Positions 25,908 through 34,221 of a stretch of 64,000 bases of DNA are shown here, piece after piece. Each line of letters starts with the position of its first letter. The stretch's first letter is position 1. A model generated the notes under the pieces. That model searched no databases, was not told the DNA's origin, and worked only from the letters and a program-made list of their open reading frames with translations. The stretch comes from Luteolibacter sp. Y139 (GTDB taxonomy: Bacteria; Verrucomicrobiota; Verrucomicrobiia; Verrucomicrobiales; Akkermansiaceae): positions 579,656 through 643,655 of the forward strand of contig NZ_JBBUKT010000004.1 of assembly GCF_038066715.1 (NCBI RefSeq), given 5' to 3'. The position numbers and the translations under genes are program-made.

Positions 25908-27431
25908 ATGCGCGAACTCAAGAGCCGGGCTCGTTCGCAAGTCATGAATTCCTTTTTCCAAGTATCGTCCGCCGCTGCGATCAGCCGCGGCGTTCTCAGG
26001 GCCAATCCCGCGCGTTCGGTCACCCGGTGCGTGGTGCCGGAGGACCGGGCTTCCTTCCAGCGAATCATCAAGTGGGCTTGTGCGCTTTCCGAGGAAGAAG
26101 TCGAGGAGCGGCTGAAGTACCTGCGTGGGCATTTCGGGGGTCGTGGCAACACCATGAATGCGGCGTGGAAGCGAAGTTATTCCCAGGTCGCGCTCCACGC
26201 AGAGAATGGCTCCGGCCTGCCGGAACAAAGGAAACTCTACATAGGATCGCTATTTTCCCAGGAGTTTCCGACTGAAAGTGGCGGCCTCCTGAACCCCGGC
26301 TTGTGTGTTCATGCGGACCAGTCGCGATTGACGGCGGGCAGCACGCGCTTCCTGCTGGTGGTGGACGGGCTGGGAGGGGACCGTACGTCCTCGATGATCT
26401 TTCGGGAGGCAGTCATCGACAGTGACTATCACATCCATCTCCATGGGTCGGGATGCCGACCGAATGGCGCAGAGCCCGTCACGAATGCCGTGATGAGCAG
26501 AGGCCTGATCTTTCGCCAACTGCATGACCTGGGGTTCGACAATGCGTGGACCCGCGGCCTGATGCAGTCGCTGAGAGATGAATTCACGCGCGCCGACCTC
26601 GAATCCGCGATGGGCACCGCGAGCGGGGCCACACGCACCTTCTCCAATGACAGCAAGGCAAGCATGAAGTGCCTCAGGTGGCTCGCGGGTGCGAACTATG
26701 AAATAGAATTCGATCCCCTCTCCGACCTTTCCGACCGTGTGCTTCTTCCGCTGGGGGTGGCCGGGGCGGGGGGGCTTCACAAGGGCTGTTTCACGCTTCT
26801 AACAGCTGCCGATGGCGACCAGCCTGTCTATCTTGCCGCCTGTACCTCCTGCAATGGCTACCGCGACCTGCCGCTACTGCTTGAGAGCCGCGATCTGGTC
26901 AATTTCAAGGTCAGCTTGTTAAGCGGGGGAGCAAGCCGCAGCCATGGCATGGCGATCTTTCCCCAGAGGTTCGCAGGGCGGCATGCCGCCATCTGCGGAC
27001 GCAGTGATGACTCGCTCTACCTGATGTATTCAAAGAATCCGGGGATCTGGGAAACCGCCTTTCCGGTGAAGTCGCCGGAGGAACCATGGGAAGCGCTGGG
27101 CATCCAGCCCTGCGGCGCTCCAATGGCCACGGTGGCCGGCTGGCTGGTGCTCTACCGTGCCTGTGGCGAGATGGGACGCGAAGCGATCGGAGCCATGCTG
27201 CTCCACCGCGACGATCCGTCCAAGATCCTCGGCGCCCTCAAGCAACCCTTGATGGAATCCCCATCGAGCTCGGCGGCCAATGCTTTGTCGGTGGCACTCC
27301 AGTCCTATGGGGCGCTCATTCATCGCGAACGCCTCCTTGTCGCTTACACCGTCCAAGGGCGGGAAATCGAAATCGCGCAGTTCGAACTCGATTCGCTCCT
27401 GAGCATGCTCGTGGAAAGTGAAGTGCAGTGA
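25908..27431 (+). CDS. GH130-like glycosidase/phosphorylase family protein
   Basis: 507 residues if the ATG at 25908 is used; TTG at 25887 and ATG at 25944 are alternatives. The C-terminal half follows the GH130 beta-propeller pattern: NYEIEFDPLSDLSDRVLLPL, then GMAIFPQRFAGRHAAICGR, LYLMYSKNPGIWE, PWEALGIQPCGAPMATVAGW, and IGAMLLHRDDPSKILG, ending near SYGALIHRERLLVAY. The N-terminal part (SRGVLRANPARSV, then FGGRGNTMNAAW) fits the multi-domain bacterial branch. The usual G-I-E-D-A-R motif that carries the proposed catalytic Asp is replaced by GAGGLHKGCFTLL, so activity is doubtful. GH130 enzymes act on beta-mannosides. The next gene starts 79 bases downstream. Confidence 0.75.
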   Translation: MRELKSRARSQVMNSFFQVSSAAAISRGVLRANPARSVTRCVVPEDRASFQRIIKWACALSEEEVEERLKYLRGHFGGRGNTMNAAWKRSYSQVALHAENGSGLPEQRKLYIGSLFSQEFPTESGGLLNPGLCVHADQSRLTAGSTRFLLVVDGLGGDRTSSMIFREAVIDSDYHIHLHGSGCRPNGAEPVTNAVMSRGLIFRQLHDLGFDNAWTRGLMQSLRDEFTRADLESAMGTASGATRTFSNDSKASMKCLRWLAGANYEIEFDPLSDLSDRVLLPLGVAGAGGLHKGCFTLLTAADGDQPVYLAACTSCNGYRDLPLLLESRDLVNFKVSLLSGGASRSHGMAIFPQRFAGRHAAICGRSDDSLYLMYSKNPGIWETAFPVKSPEEPWEALGIQPCGAPMATVAGWLVLYRACGEMGREAIGAMLLHRDDPSKILGALKQPLMESPSSSAANALSVALQSYGALIHRERLLVAYTVQGREIEIAQFELDSLLSMLVESEVQ

Positions 27432-27510
27432 AGAGAAGCGAAACAGCAAGGGGTGCCTGCAACCGGGGAAGCATCGCTTGTTTTCATCCCACGCAAACGG
27501 AGGATGTCTT

Positions 27511-27726
27511 ATGGAGAGCAGCATCGTGAAGCAGCCTCCCGGCTGCGGCTGGTACTGGTGGCGCCAGCATGAGTTCGACAGCTGGAAGGTGGTGGAAGTC
27601 CATCATGATGAGGGGGAGCTTTATTGCCATACCGAGGATGACCGGGACTACCAATGTGGGGATGATCCCAAGACGCCTTTCACAGGCCAGTGGTGGTCCT
27701 TGCGTCTTGAGCCTCCGGTCACATGA
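27511..27726 (+). CDS. Small Trp-rich protein, unknown
   Basis: About 71 residues. The ATG at 27511 is chosen because GGAGG sits 7 bases upstream (27499-27503), whereas a start at 27418 would overlap the GH130 gene and read through sequence without coding character. The product is rich in Trp, His and acidic residues (GCGWYWWRQHEFDSWKVVEV; then ELYCHTEDDRDYQCGDD). No signal or membrane segment is seen. It resembles small Trp/Cys-containing hypothetical proteins but I cannot name a family. Confidence 0.65.
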   Translation: MESSIVKQPPGCGWYWWRQHEFDSWKVVEVHHDEGELYCHTEDDRDYQCGDDPKTPFTGQWWSLRLEPPVT

Positions 27727-27799
27727 AGACCGCGAGGTCCGGCAGGAGGGATCTGCCGCTCGAAATAAAAATATATCCATTGAATGAGGCGCGATCGCG

Positions 27800-28031
27800 A
27801 TGAGCCTGCGGGATGGCTTACGGTCGATTTTTAGCGAGGCGCCAGTGCAGGGAAGATTGCAAGTTGGGTGACTTTGTTTGCGCGGCACGGCTTCCGGAGT
27901 GGAAGCTGGTCCATGGGGAGCAACCGTTCCGGCCGGAAGATCTGGATCCGGCGAAGCCTTCATGGGCGTTTGAGCGGGTCACGGCCGAGTTCTACGGCGG
28001 CTACGTGAAGGCGTGGGCGCGGTGCTCGTGA
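27800..28031 (+). pseudogene. Small gene apparently split by a frameshift
   Basis: ATG at 27800 opens a frame MSLRDGLRSIFSEAPVQGRL that ends at a TGA just after QVG. The +1 frame immediately continues as DFVCAARLPEWKLVHGEQPF and runs to 28031. Removing one G from the GGG near 27865 would join them into a single protein of about 76 residues. Either the gene is broken, or the base is an error, or only the second frame is used (from an ATG at 27813). No family is recognised. Confidence 0.4.
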
Positions 28032-28317
28032 ATATCAGGGCAAATACTCAAGCGAGCTTGCCTGCCTGAGATGGAGCCAGCCGTTCATTCCCTTTTTCCG
28101 GCGATGGGCTACGCTTTCCCGTGATACTGTCGCCACCAGAACCGACCTGCAGAGGGGGGGATGATTGGCAATGGCAGCGACAGACACGCCGCCAGCTTGC
28201 GGGCGGGTTTTGACAATGCAAGGGGAGTTCTGCAGGGGTTGAGAATAGGCTGTGCTTGTCAGTGCTTGGCTCGCGTAGGGAGATGCGGCTCGTTGTGAGT
28301 TTGCGGAAGGTAGGATG

Positions 28318-28602
28318 TCAGTCGCGGATGCTGCGGGCACTGCATAGGCCCGCCAGGCATCCGGCACCGAAGAAGACCGCAACCGCCACGTAAGGGTGGC
28401 GGATGATCCAGCCTTCGACGGCCGATTGGAGGTCCTCCACGGCGACGCCGCGAAGGGGATCGGGGAAGGGGCGTGGCTGGCGGGCGCGATGAAGCGCCTC
28501 ATCTGCCGGCTCGCGCTGCACCTCGGCAGTATGCTCGGAAAGGGGCGGCGTGGCTTCTCCGTCGGAGGGCCAGGAAGAGGCCGGGTCTGGGGATGGAATC
28601 AT
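28318..28602 (-). CDS. Small tail-anchored membrane protein, YqjD/ElaB-like
   Basis: About 94 residues from ATG at 28602; an earlier ATG at 28653 would make 111. The N-terminal part is hydrophilic and proline/acid-rich. The C-terminus carries AVEDLQSAVEGWIIRHPYVA followed by a glycine-containing helix (VFFGAGCLAGLC) and a basic end. That layout, with an R/H-P before a short C-terminal membrane helix, matches the DUF883/YqjD/ElaB group of inner-membrane, ribosome-associated stress proteins. It sits just downstream of the YciF-type gene on the same strand, and such genes are often co-regulated under stress. Confidence 0.6.
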   Translation of the reverse strand: MIPSPDPASSWPSDGEATPPLSEHTAEVQREPADEALHRARQPRPFPDPLRGVAVEDLQSAVEGWIIRHPYVAVAVFFGAGCLAGLCSARSIRD

Positions 28603-28669
28603 GGATTCTCGTGTAAGGAAGGACGGCCCCGGCAAGCGGGACGCGTCCTCCATTCGATCTTGCCTGATG

Positions 28670-29173
28670 TTACTTGGCTGCTGCGGCGGAGGCTTGAGGG
28701 ATCAATTTCTCCGCGATCGACGTCAGGGCTTTGTCGGTGGTGCCTTCCTCATCGAGAGTCGCCTGGAGCAGGGCAACAACCTCGTCATGGCCGAGGGCTT
28801 CGGCCAAGGCGCGGGCGGAGCCGTAGCCGGAGATTTCGTAGTGCTCCACCTTTTGCGCGGCGGTGATCAGGGCGAGATCCTTGATGGTGGGATCGCCGTC
28901 TTCTTCGATCGTTTCCCCGCCTTCTTCGACGAGACCTTTCATGGCCTTGCAGACCTTGCCTTTCGGGGAGGCGCCGAGGAGTTCGGCAACTTCTTCCAAG
29001 CGGGCGACATGGCCCTTGGTTTCCTCAAGGTGCTTGGTGAAGCCTTCCTTGAGCTTTGGATTCGCGGCTGCCTTCGCCATCTTCGGCAGGGCCTTCACGA
29101 GTTGGGTTTCGGCGCTATAGAGGTCCTTGATTTCTTGAACCAGGAGGACATCGAGTGACGTGAGTTTGGACAT
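28670..29173 (-). CDS. YciE/YciF (DUF892) ferritin-like protein
   Basis: 167 residues from ATG at 29173; the in-frame extension to 29257 is not coding-like. The four-helix ferritin-like pattern is clear: LLVQEIKDLYSAETQLVKAL (Glu and Asp ligands), HLEETKGHVARLEEVAELLG (E-x-x-x-H-x-x-R/E), then LALITAAQKVEHYEISGYGS (E-H-Y), and HDEVVALLQATLDEE. The carboxylate/histidine set suits a di-metal site. YciF-type proteins are induced by osmotic or general stress in other bacteria. It lies next to a YqjD-like gene on the same strand. Confidence 0.92.
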   Translation of the reverse strand: MSKLTSLDVLLVQEIKDLYSAETQLVKALPKMAKAAANPKLKEGFTKHLEETKGHVARLEEVAELLGASPKGKVCKAMKGLVEEGGETIEEDGDPTIKDLALITAAQKVEHYEISGYGSARALAEALGHDEVVALLQATLDEEGTTDKALTSIAEKLIPQASAAAAK

Positions 29174-29377
29174 GGGATGAGTTGCGTTGAGGGGGCGTGA
29201 TTGCCCGCCCGCCTCTTCGCAGGAAGGATGCCGTGCATGTCGTGCAGTTGGAATCACGGCTGGTGGCTGAAATGCGGCTAGGTCCTATGATCTTCTTCAG
29301 AAGATGCGCGGTCACATTGCATGGAGTTTCACGAGAAGCGGACGGAATGCACTGCGGTGTGAAATTCCAATGAGCTG

Positions 29378-30085
29378 TTAGACGCGGCGCAAGATTTCGC
29401 CCTTCTTCGCTGTGAATTCCTCATCGGTGAGAATGCCTTCAGCGTGGAGACTCGCCAGTTGCTTGATCAGGCGCGCTGCATCAACCGCAGAAGAGGAGGG
29501 GGGCGGTGACGACTCCGCAACCTCAGCGGGCGAGTCCGCTTTTTCCCTCACGACGGGCAAGCCCTGGGCGAGGAAGCTTCCGTGCTGGCTGGTGAACTGA
29601 ACGGCCGTGGCTCCGCCTTGCTGCTGGCTGATGCCGCCGATCCGGTGATCGCCGGTGTCATAGATGGTCAGCTTGCCACCTTCCTCAATGGCCAGCCGCT
29701 TCGACTGGGGGAAAATGGCGTAGCGGATTCGATTCTGCGAGCCGGTGCTCGAAGGAGTGCCCAAGCCAGCCGGCCACCATGGAACGCCCGATCCGCTAGC
29801 TTCCGTGACGGGTGAGAAGAACTCCGTCTTTCCCATGGCACTGGAGAGTGCGGAGCACACGTCATTCACGCGGGCCTTGAGCGAGTGATTGAACATGTCG
29901 CCGACCATGGTCATGCCTCCCCGCATCCATTGGCCGCTGCCGAACTCAGCGCAATGGAACTGCGCCATCGTTCCTCCGCCCTGGTTGAGAGCTTCGAGAA
30001 GGTGGATGACGGACTCGCGGCTGAGTTCATGACGGCCTGCGAATTGATCGACGAAGGCTTGGCCGCGTGGAGTGAGAGAGTGCAT
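29378..30085 (-). CDS. SHOCT-domain protein
   Basis: 235 residues from ATG at 30085. The open frame extends further upstream, but that sequence is an antisense shadow of the next gene. The N-terminus (MHSLTPRGQAFVDQFAGRHE; then SRESVIHLLEALNQGGGTMA) is a helical domain that resembles verrucomicrobial proteins in which this module pairs with SHOCT. The centre is Gly/Ser-rich and beta-type. The C-terminus is a standard SHOCT motif (AARLIKQLASLHAEGILTDE, then EFTAKKGEILRRV). SHOCT modules mediate oligomerisation or association. The stop codon TAA is inside a CTGTTAGA motif on the opposite strand. Confidence 0.8.
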   Translation of the reverse strand: MHSLTPRGQAFVDQFAGRHELSRESVIHLLEALNQGGGTMAQFHCAEFGSGQWMRGGMTMVGDMFNHSLKARVNDVCSALSSAMGKTEFFSPVTEASGSGVPWWPAGLGTPSSTGSQNRIRYAIFPQSKRLAIEEGGKLTIYDTGDHRIGGISQQQGGATAVQFTSQHGSFLAQGLPVVREKADSPAEVAESSPPPSSSAVDAARLIKQLASLHAEGILTDEEFTAKKGEILRRV

Positions 30086-30165
30086 GGGAGATGCTTTCGC
30101 AGCACGGGTGCCAGAATCCGGATGCCTTCCCGGAGCGATGCCTGAAGCGACGGGGTGAAGGCTCG

Positions 30166-30765
30166 CTACTTTGATGGGTCGCTGCGTTCGGGGGCGGGGA
30201 GTTCGGAGTCGGGTGGGAGGGGTTTCGTGACCTTGTCGGCGGCAGCGCTCCGCATGACGACGCTCTGTTTCTCCTCGTCGAAGAAGATGGCCATGGCGGT
30301 GTTCTCGCCGTGGCCCATGCCGATGCGGGTGCCTCCGTTCACCATGGTGGGGTTTCCCTCTGCCACGAGCATTCCATTGGAGCTCATCTTCGCGCTGTCC
30401 GCTTCCAGGACGATGCCGCCTTGGACCGTAACCTTGACCTTGCCGGTGGCGGAGTTCTTTCCGACGTGCTCGGCTTCCACCTTGATTCCGTATTTCTCGA
30501 GATCGCGGATGCTGGTGCTTTCCTTGCGCTCGGTGAGTTTGGTCGGAGGTGCGAGATCGGATGGAGAGGTGATGCCGTTTGGCTCCTGAGCGGGCGGTTG
30601 TTTCCTGGCCGCAAGCAGCTCTGGATCCGCCGTGGTTTTGTTGGCTGCGTCGGGATTCTTGTCGTCGGCCGCAGTGCCCGCATTTGGAAAAGACCGCCAC
30701 GCGAGGCCAAGCGCGAGGATGAGGAGCGCGATGGCGGCGATGCGTGTGGTTTTGCCTTTGGGCAT
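30166..30765 (-). CDS. Membrane-anchored protein, unknown
   Basis: About 199 residues from ATG at 30765, with a possible start five codons earlier. A single N-terminal span (RIAAIALLILALGLAWRSF) follows a basic MPKGKTTR. A hydrophilic linker to about residue 100 precedes a beta-rich C-terminal part (GKVKVTVQGGIVLEADSAKM; NGMLVAEGNPTMVNGGTRIG), loosely like the repeated strands of OstA/LptC-type proteins, though this is weak. The gene precedes the SHOCT gene on the same strand by 80 bases. Function unknown. Confidence 0.7.
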   Translation of the reverse strand: MPKGKTTRIAAIALLILALGLAWRSFPNAGTAADDKNPDAANKTTADPELLAARKQPPAQEPNGITSPSDLAPPTKLTERKESTSIRDLEKYGIKVEAEHVGKNSATGKVKVTVQGGIVLEADSAKMSSNGMLVAEGNPTMVNGGTRIGMGHGENTAMAIFFDEEKQSVVMRSAAADKVTKPLPPDSELPAPERSDPSK

Positions 30766-30880
30766 GTGCCGGGCTATCATGGTTCATCCCGGGCCATCAA
30801 TCTTCGATCCGGGTGCGGCAGGTTGCAGTCGCGATCTAACGTCGTTTGCTTCTTGAATTTCGTGGCGGAGAGTCGCCGCT

Positions 30881-31102
30881 ATGACGGTGACAATCGAGGT
30901 GGTGAACGAGGCGGGCGGCTCCAGCTTGAGGAGGAGAATCCTGCTTCACAGCGGGGACTATCCTACTTCCGGGAAGCTGGAGGACGCGGCGGTCGAGTTC
31001 ATCCGTGCCTCCTGCACGGCGAATGAGAAGGCGCTGGACGACCACCACGCGGCCACGAGTGGCGTCGGCGCAGTAAGGGTGCTTTCGCCCGGTCTCAAGT
31101 GA
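30881..31102 (+). CDS. Possible small protein, unknown
   Basis: 73 residues from ATG at 30881. The product has mixed charged and hydrophobic composition (VTIEVVNEAGG; EDAAVEFIRASCTANEKALD) with no signal or membrane segment. Codon use fits the neighbours (mainly G/C third positions). It lies 90 bases upstream of rsbQ on the same strand. No ribosome-binding site is evident, so it may be spurious. Confidence 0.45.
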   Translation: MTVTIEVVNEAGGSSLRRRILLHSGDYPTSGKLEDAAVEFIRASCTANEKALDDHHAATSGVGAVRVLSPGLK

Positions 31103-31192
31103 GGGCGAAGAGCAAGTGATGGAATTTGCGAATCCACCTTGAAGTGGAGCGACACCGGAAGAAGATGGCGCTCGCGGTGGAAGGTGGAAATC

Positions 31193-31987
31193 ATGCCGGT
31201 ATTACGGAGAAACAACGTCATTGTTAAAGGTAGGGAGGACGGGCCCACGATGCTGTTCGCTCATGGCTACGGCTGTGACCAGAACATGTGGCGGCTGGTG
31301 ACGCCGGCATTTGAGGAGGATCACCGGGTGGTGCTGTTCGATCATGTGGGAGCGGGGCATTCGGATCATGCGGCGTTTGACCGGCAGAAGTATGCGACGC
31401 TGGATGGCTACGCGCTGGATATCGTCGAGATTGGGCGGGCGCTGGAGCTGAAGGATGCGGTATTCGTGGGGCATTCGGTGAGCGCGATGATGGGCGTGAT
31501 CGCGGCGGCGATGGCGCCGGGGATGTTTGCGAGGCTGGTGCTGGTGGCTCCGTCGCCGTGCTATCTGAATGACGGGGACTACACGGGTGGCTTCACGCGC
31601 GCGGAGGTGGATGAGCTGCTGGATGCGCTCGACAAGAATCACATGGGCTGGTCGATGAACATGGCGCCGGTGATCATGGGCAATCCGGATCGCAAGGAGC
31701 TGGGCGATGAGCTCGCCAATAGTTTCTGCCGGACCAATCCGGAGATCGCGAAGCACTTCGCGCGGACGACTTTCCTGACGGATGTGCGGGACATTCTGGA
31801 TGATGCGGTGCTGCCGTCGCTGATCCTGCAGTGCTCGTCCGATGTGATCGCTCCTCTTTCGGTGGGAAGCTACATGCACGAGAAGATGCCGGACAGCGAA
31901 CTGGTGGTGATGAAGGCGACGGGGCATTGCCCGAACCTGAGTGCGCCGGAGGAAACCATTGCCGCGATCCGCGAGTTCCTGTCATGA
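31193..31987 (+). CDS. rsbQ: RsbQ/KAI2-like alpha/beta hydrolase
   Basis: 264 residues from ATG at 31193. The fold markers of RsbQ and plant KAI2/D14 proteins are present: LFAHGYGCDQNMWR near the N-terminus (oxyanion loop), the nucleophile elbow VGHSVSAMMG with Ser at about 95, an Asp in CSSDVIAPLSVG, and a final His in MKATGHCPNLSAP. RsbQ in Bacillus is needed, with its partner phosphatase RsbP, for energy-stress activation of sigma B. It likely binds or hydrolyses a small hydrophobic ligand. Its stop overlaps the start of the PAS kinase gene by 4 bases (ATGA), which implies a functional pair. Confidence 0.88.
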   Translation: MPVLRRNNVIVKGREDGPTMLFAHGYGCDQNMWRLVTPAFEEDHRVVLFDHVGAGHSDHAAFDRQKYATLDGYALDIVEIGRALELKDAVFVGHSVSAMMGVIAAAMAPGMFARLVLVAPSPCYLNDGDYTGGFTRAEVDELLDALDKNHMGWSMNMAPVIMGNPDRKELGDELANSFCRTNPEIAKHFARTTFLTDVRDILDDAVLPSLILQCSSDVIAPLSVGSYMHEKMPDSELVVMKATGHCPNLSAPEETIAAIREFLS

Positions 31988-33105
31988 GCGGGGAGGATCA
32001 TCCACTGCTGCGCGACTTCGGGGACTTCTTCGAGAATAGCTTGTGCGGATATGCGATCCTGGATGGTGAAGATCGCTTCGTGCTGTGCAATGGTCCGCTC
32101 GCGCGCTGGCTTGGACACACGGTGGAAGAGCTGAAGGGGCGGAGATTCGCCGAGCTGCTATCGATCGGTGGGAAGGTATTTCATGAGACTCATCTGGCGC
32201 CGCTGCTGAAGATGCAGGGGCACTACTCGGAGGTCTCGCTGGAGATGGTGTGCCGGGATGGCAGCCGCTTGCCGGTGCTGGTAAATGCGATGCGAAGGCA
32301 GGAGGCGGACGAGGGCGGGATGATTTTCACCCGGCTGACGGTGCTGCTGGCGGTGGAGCGGCATGCGTATGAGGCGAGCCTGAGACAGGCGCGCGATACG
32401 GCGGAAACGAAGCTGATGGATGCCGAGGAGACGGCAGTGCTGCGCGAGCAATTCATCGCGGTGCTGGGGCATGACCTGCGCAATCCGCTGGGCGCGATCA
32501 CGATGGGCACGGCCTTGCTGGCTGAGTCCGAGCTGAGTCCGCGTGACCGAAAGCTGGTGGGGGCGATGGAGTCGAGTGCGCTGCGGATGAGCGAGCTGAT
32601 CGAGAACGTGATGGACTTCGCGCGCTTCCGGCTCGGTGGCGGGGTGGTGCTGAATCGCAGGCCATCCGATTTGCAGAAGAGTTTCAGTGAGGTGGTCGCC
32701 GAGCTTCAGGTGATGCATCTCGGCCGGCAGATCGAGTGCGACATCGCCATCGATGGGCTGGTGGATTGTGATCCGGCGCGGCTGTCGCAGATCCTTTCGA
32801 ATCTGTTAGCCAATGCCCTGACGCATGGCGCTTCCGATGAGCCGGTGCAGGTGACGGCGACGGTGGAAGGAGGCGATCTGGTGCTGCAGGTGGTCAACCG
32901 GGGCGAGGTGATTCCGGAGGCGATCATCGAGTCGCTCTTCCAGCCCTTCACGAGGGAGGAAGCGCGGAAGAGCCAGAATGGATTGGGACTCGGGCTGTAC
33001 ATCGCTTCCGAGGTGGCGAAGGCTCATGGTGGTTCGCTCACGGCGGCGTCGAGCTCGGAGGGGACGGAGTTTGTTTTCCGGATGCCGGTGGTGGTGGGGG
33101 TCTGA
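31984..33105 (+). CDS. PAS-domain histidine kinase partnered with RsbQ
   Basis: 373 residues from the ATG overlapping the rsbQ stop; the longer open frame back to 31831 is inside rsbQ and is rejected. Residues about 15-130 are a PAS domain (YAILDGEDRFVLCNG, then WLGHTVEELKGRRF). The H-box reads FIAVLGHDLRNPLGAI (His about residue 161). An N-box SQILSNLLANALTHG and the G2-type LGLGLYIASEVAKAHGGS follow. There is no transmembrane segment, so it is cytoplasmic. In Bacillus the PAS protein next to RsbQ carries a phosphatase domain; here that output is replaced by a kinase. No response regulator is adjacent. Confidence 0.9.
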   Translation: MSGEDHPLLRDFGDFFENSLCGYAILDGEDRFVLCNGPLARWLGHTVEELKGRRFAELLSIGGKVFHETHLAPLLKMQGHYSEVSLEMVCRDGSRLPVLVNAMRRQEADEGGMIFTRLTVLLAVERHAYEASLRQARDTAETKLMDAEETAVLREQFIAVLGHDLRNPLGAITMGTALLAESELSPRDRKLVGAMESSALRMSELIENVMDFARFRLGGGVVLNRRPSDLQKSFSEVVAELQVMHLGRQIECDIAIDGLVDCDPARLSQILSNLLANALTHGASDEPVQVTATVEGGDLVLQVVNRGEVIPEAIIESLFQPFTREEARKSQNGLGLGLYIASEVAKAHGGSLTAASSSEGTEFVFRMPVVVGV

Positions 33106-33146
33106 GGTGGCGGGCTGAATGGGCGAGGCGGGCTACCTTGGAAGGC

Positions 33147-34163
33147 TCATTCAGGGTCATCCAACTCTTCGAGGGTCACGTCCCTTGCTTCGCGAGGTGC
33201 GGGGATGGTGATTCCGGCGAGGTGTTCCGAGATTTCCCATAGGCGGGAGGCGGCTTCGGCATCGAGCGCTTGTTTCGGGATGGTGGCGGTGGTGGGAGCG
33301 CCGCGGGTTTCGCTGAAGCTGGCGGGGCCGTAGTAGCTGCCGCCTTTCGCGGTGGGTGAGGTGGCGGCGTAGAGCGAAGGGAGCGCTCCCTGGGAGGCGG
33401 GCTGGAACATGAACCAGAGGAGAGTGCGTGCGGTGCCGATGGCGCTCCAGCGGCCGGGGGCATTGTGCAGGAGATCGGTGCGGGCGATGCCGGGATGGGC
33501 GGCGATGCTGGTGACGCCCCATTGGCCGGCGGCGCTGCGACGCTGAAGCTCCAAGGCGAACATGAGGCAGGCGAGCTTCGATTGGCTGTAGGCTCGCATG
33601 GGCTTGTGGTGGTGCTCGGACTGGAGGTCGGCGAAGTCGATGATGCCGTCGCGGGCGGCGACGCTGGAGAGCGAGATGACGCGTGGCTTTTCGCCCTCGC
33701 AGAGGAGGGGCATGAGCTGGGCTGTTAGAGCAAAGTGGCCGAGGTAGTTGGTGGCGAACTGGAGTTCGAGGCCATCCTGGGTTTGTTGCCGTTTCGGTGG
33801 CATCATGACGGCGGCGTTGTTGATGAGGAGATCGAGGCTGTCGCGCTGGTCGCGCAGCCGCGCGCCGAAGTCGGCGATGGATTGGAGGCTGGCGAGATCG
33901 ACCTGCTCGAAGCGGACGGTGGCCGAGGGCGCTTCATCGATGATGCGCGCGATGGCGTCCTCGCCCTTGCGGGGATTGCGACCGGCGATGATGACTTCGG
34001 CACCGGCGCGGGCGAGTTCCAGGGCGGTCTCGAGGCCGATGCCGCCGGTGCCGGTGATGATGGCCGAGCGGCCTTTCTGGGAAGGGATGTCGGCGGTGGT
34101 CCACGGGGTGCTGATCTTGGCGGCCTCCGGAGCTGACAGGGTTTTCATGGTGATGGTGGACAT
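33147..34163 (-). CDS. Short-chain dehydrogenase/reductase
   Basis: 338 residues. The Rossmann glycine motif is ITGTGGIGLETA (classical T-G-x-x-x-G-I-G). NNAAVM and the catalytic LSSVAARDG...YSQSK (Ser, Tyr-x-x-x-Lys) follow. Length and the QSEHHHKPMRAYSQSKLAC neighbourhood match the retinol-dehydrogenase/WW-oxidoreductase-like bacterial SDRs. NAD(P)-dependent oxidoreduction is expected; the substrate is unknown. The gene lies 58 bases downstream of a TetR-type gene on the same strand. A TGAC-N6-GTCA operator in that gap suggests direct repression. A 96-base fragment of this gene is duplicated at 25620. Translation could start at the ATG of MSTITM or five codons later. Confidence 0.92.
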   Translation of the reverse strand: MSTITMKTLSAPEAAKISTPWTTADIPSQKGRSAIITGTGGIGLETALELARAGAEVIIAGRNPRKGEDAIARIIDEAPSATVRFEQVDLASLQSIADFGARLRDQRDSLDLLINNAAVMMPPKRQQTQDGLELQFATNYLGHFALTAQLMPLLCEGEKPRVISLSSVAARDGIIDFADLQSEHHHKPMRAYSQSKLACLMFALELQRRSAAGQWGVTSIAAHPGIARTDLLHNAPGRWSAIGTARTLLWFMFQPASQGALPSLYAATSPTAKGGSYYGPASFSETRGAPTTATIPKQALDAEAASRLWEISEHLAGITIPAPREARDVTLEELDDPE

Positions 34164-34178
34164 GGCTTGTTAGGGGAT

Positions 34179-34192
34179 TGACTGTCTGGTCA
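34179..34192. promoter_or_regulatory. TetR-type operator upstream of the SDR gene
   Basis: TGACTGTCTGGTCA has half-sites TGAC/GTCA with a 6-base spacer. It shares this arm and spacing with the site at 34811, on the other side of the tetR gene. Confidence 0.65.
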
Positions 34193-34221
34193 CTCAGGTA
34201 TTTAGCGAAAAAAAGGGGTCC

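Noticed and set aside
28035..28502. 155-codon minus-strand frame
   Set aside because: It overlaps the better-supported YqjD-like gene in another frame, and the product has no motif or sensible composition.
30086..30787. N-terminal extension of the SHOCT-domain gene
   Set aside because: The extension is rich in Arg/His and overlaps the well-formed 30166-30765 gene in another frame of the same strand. The ATG at 30085 fits better.
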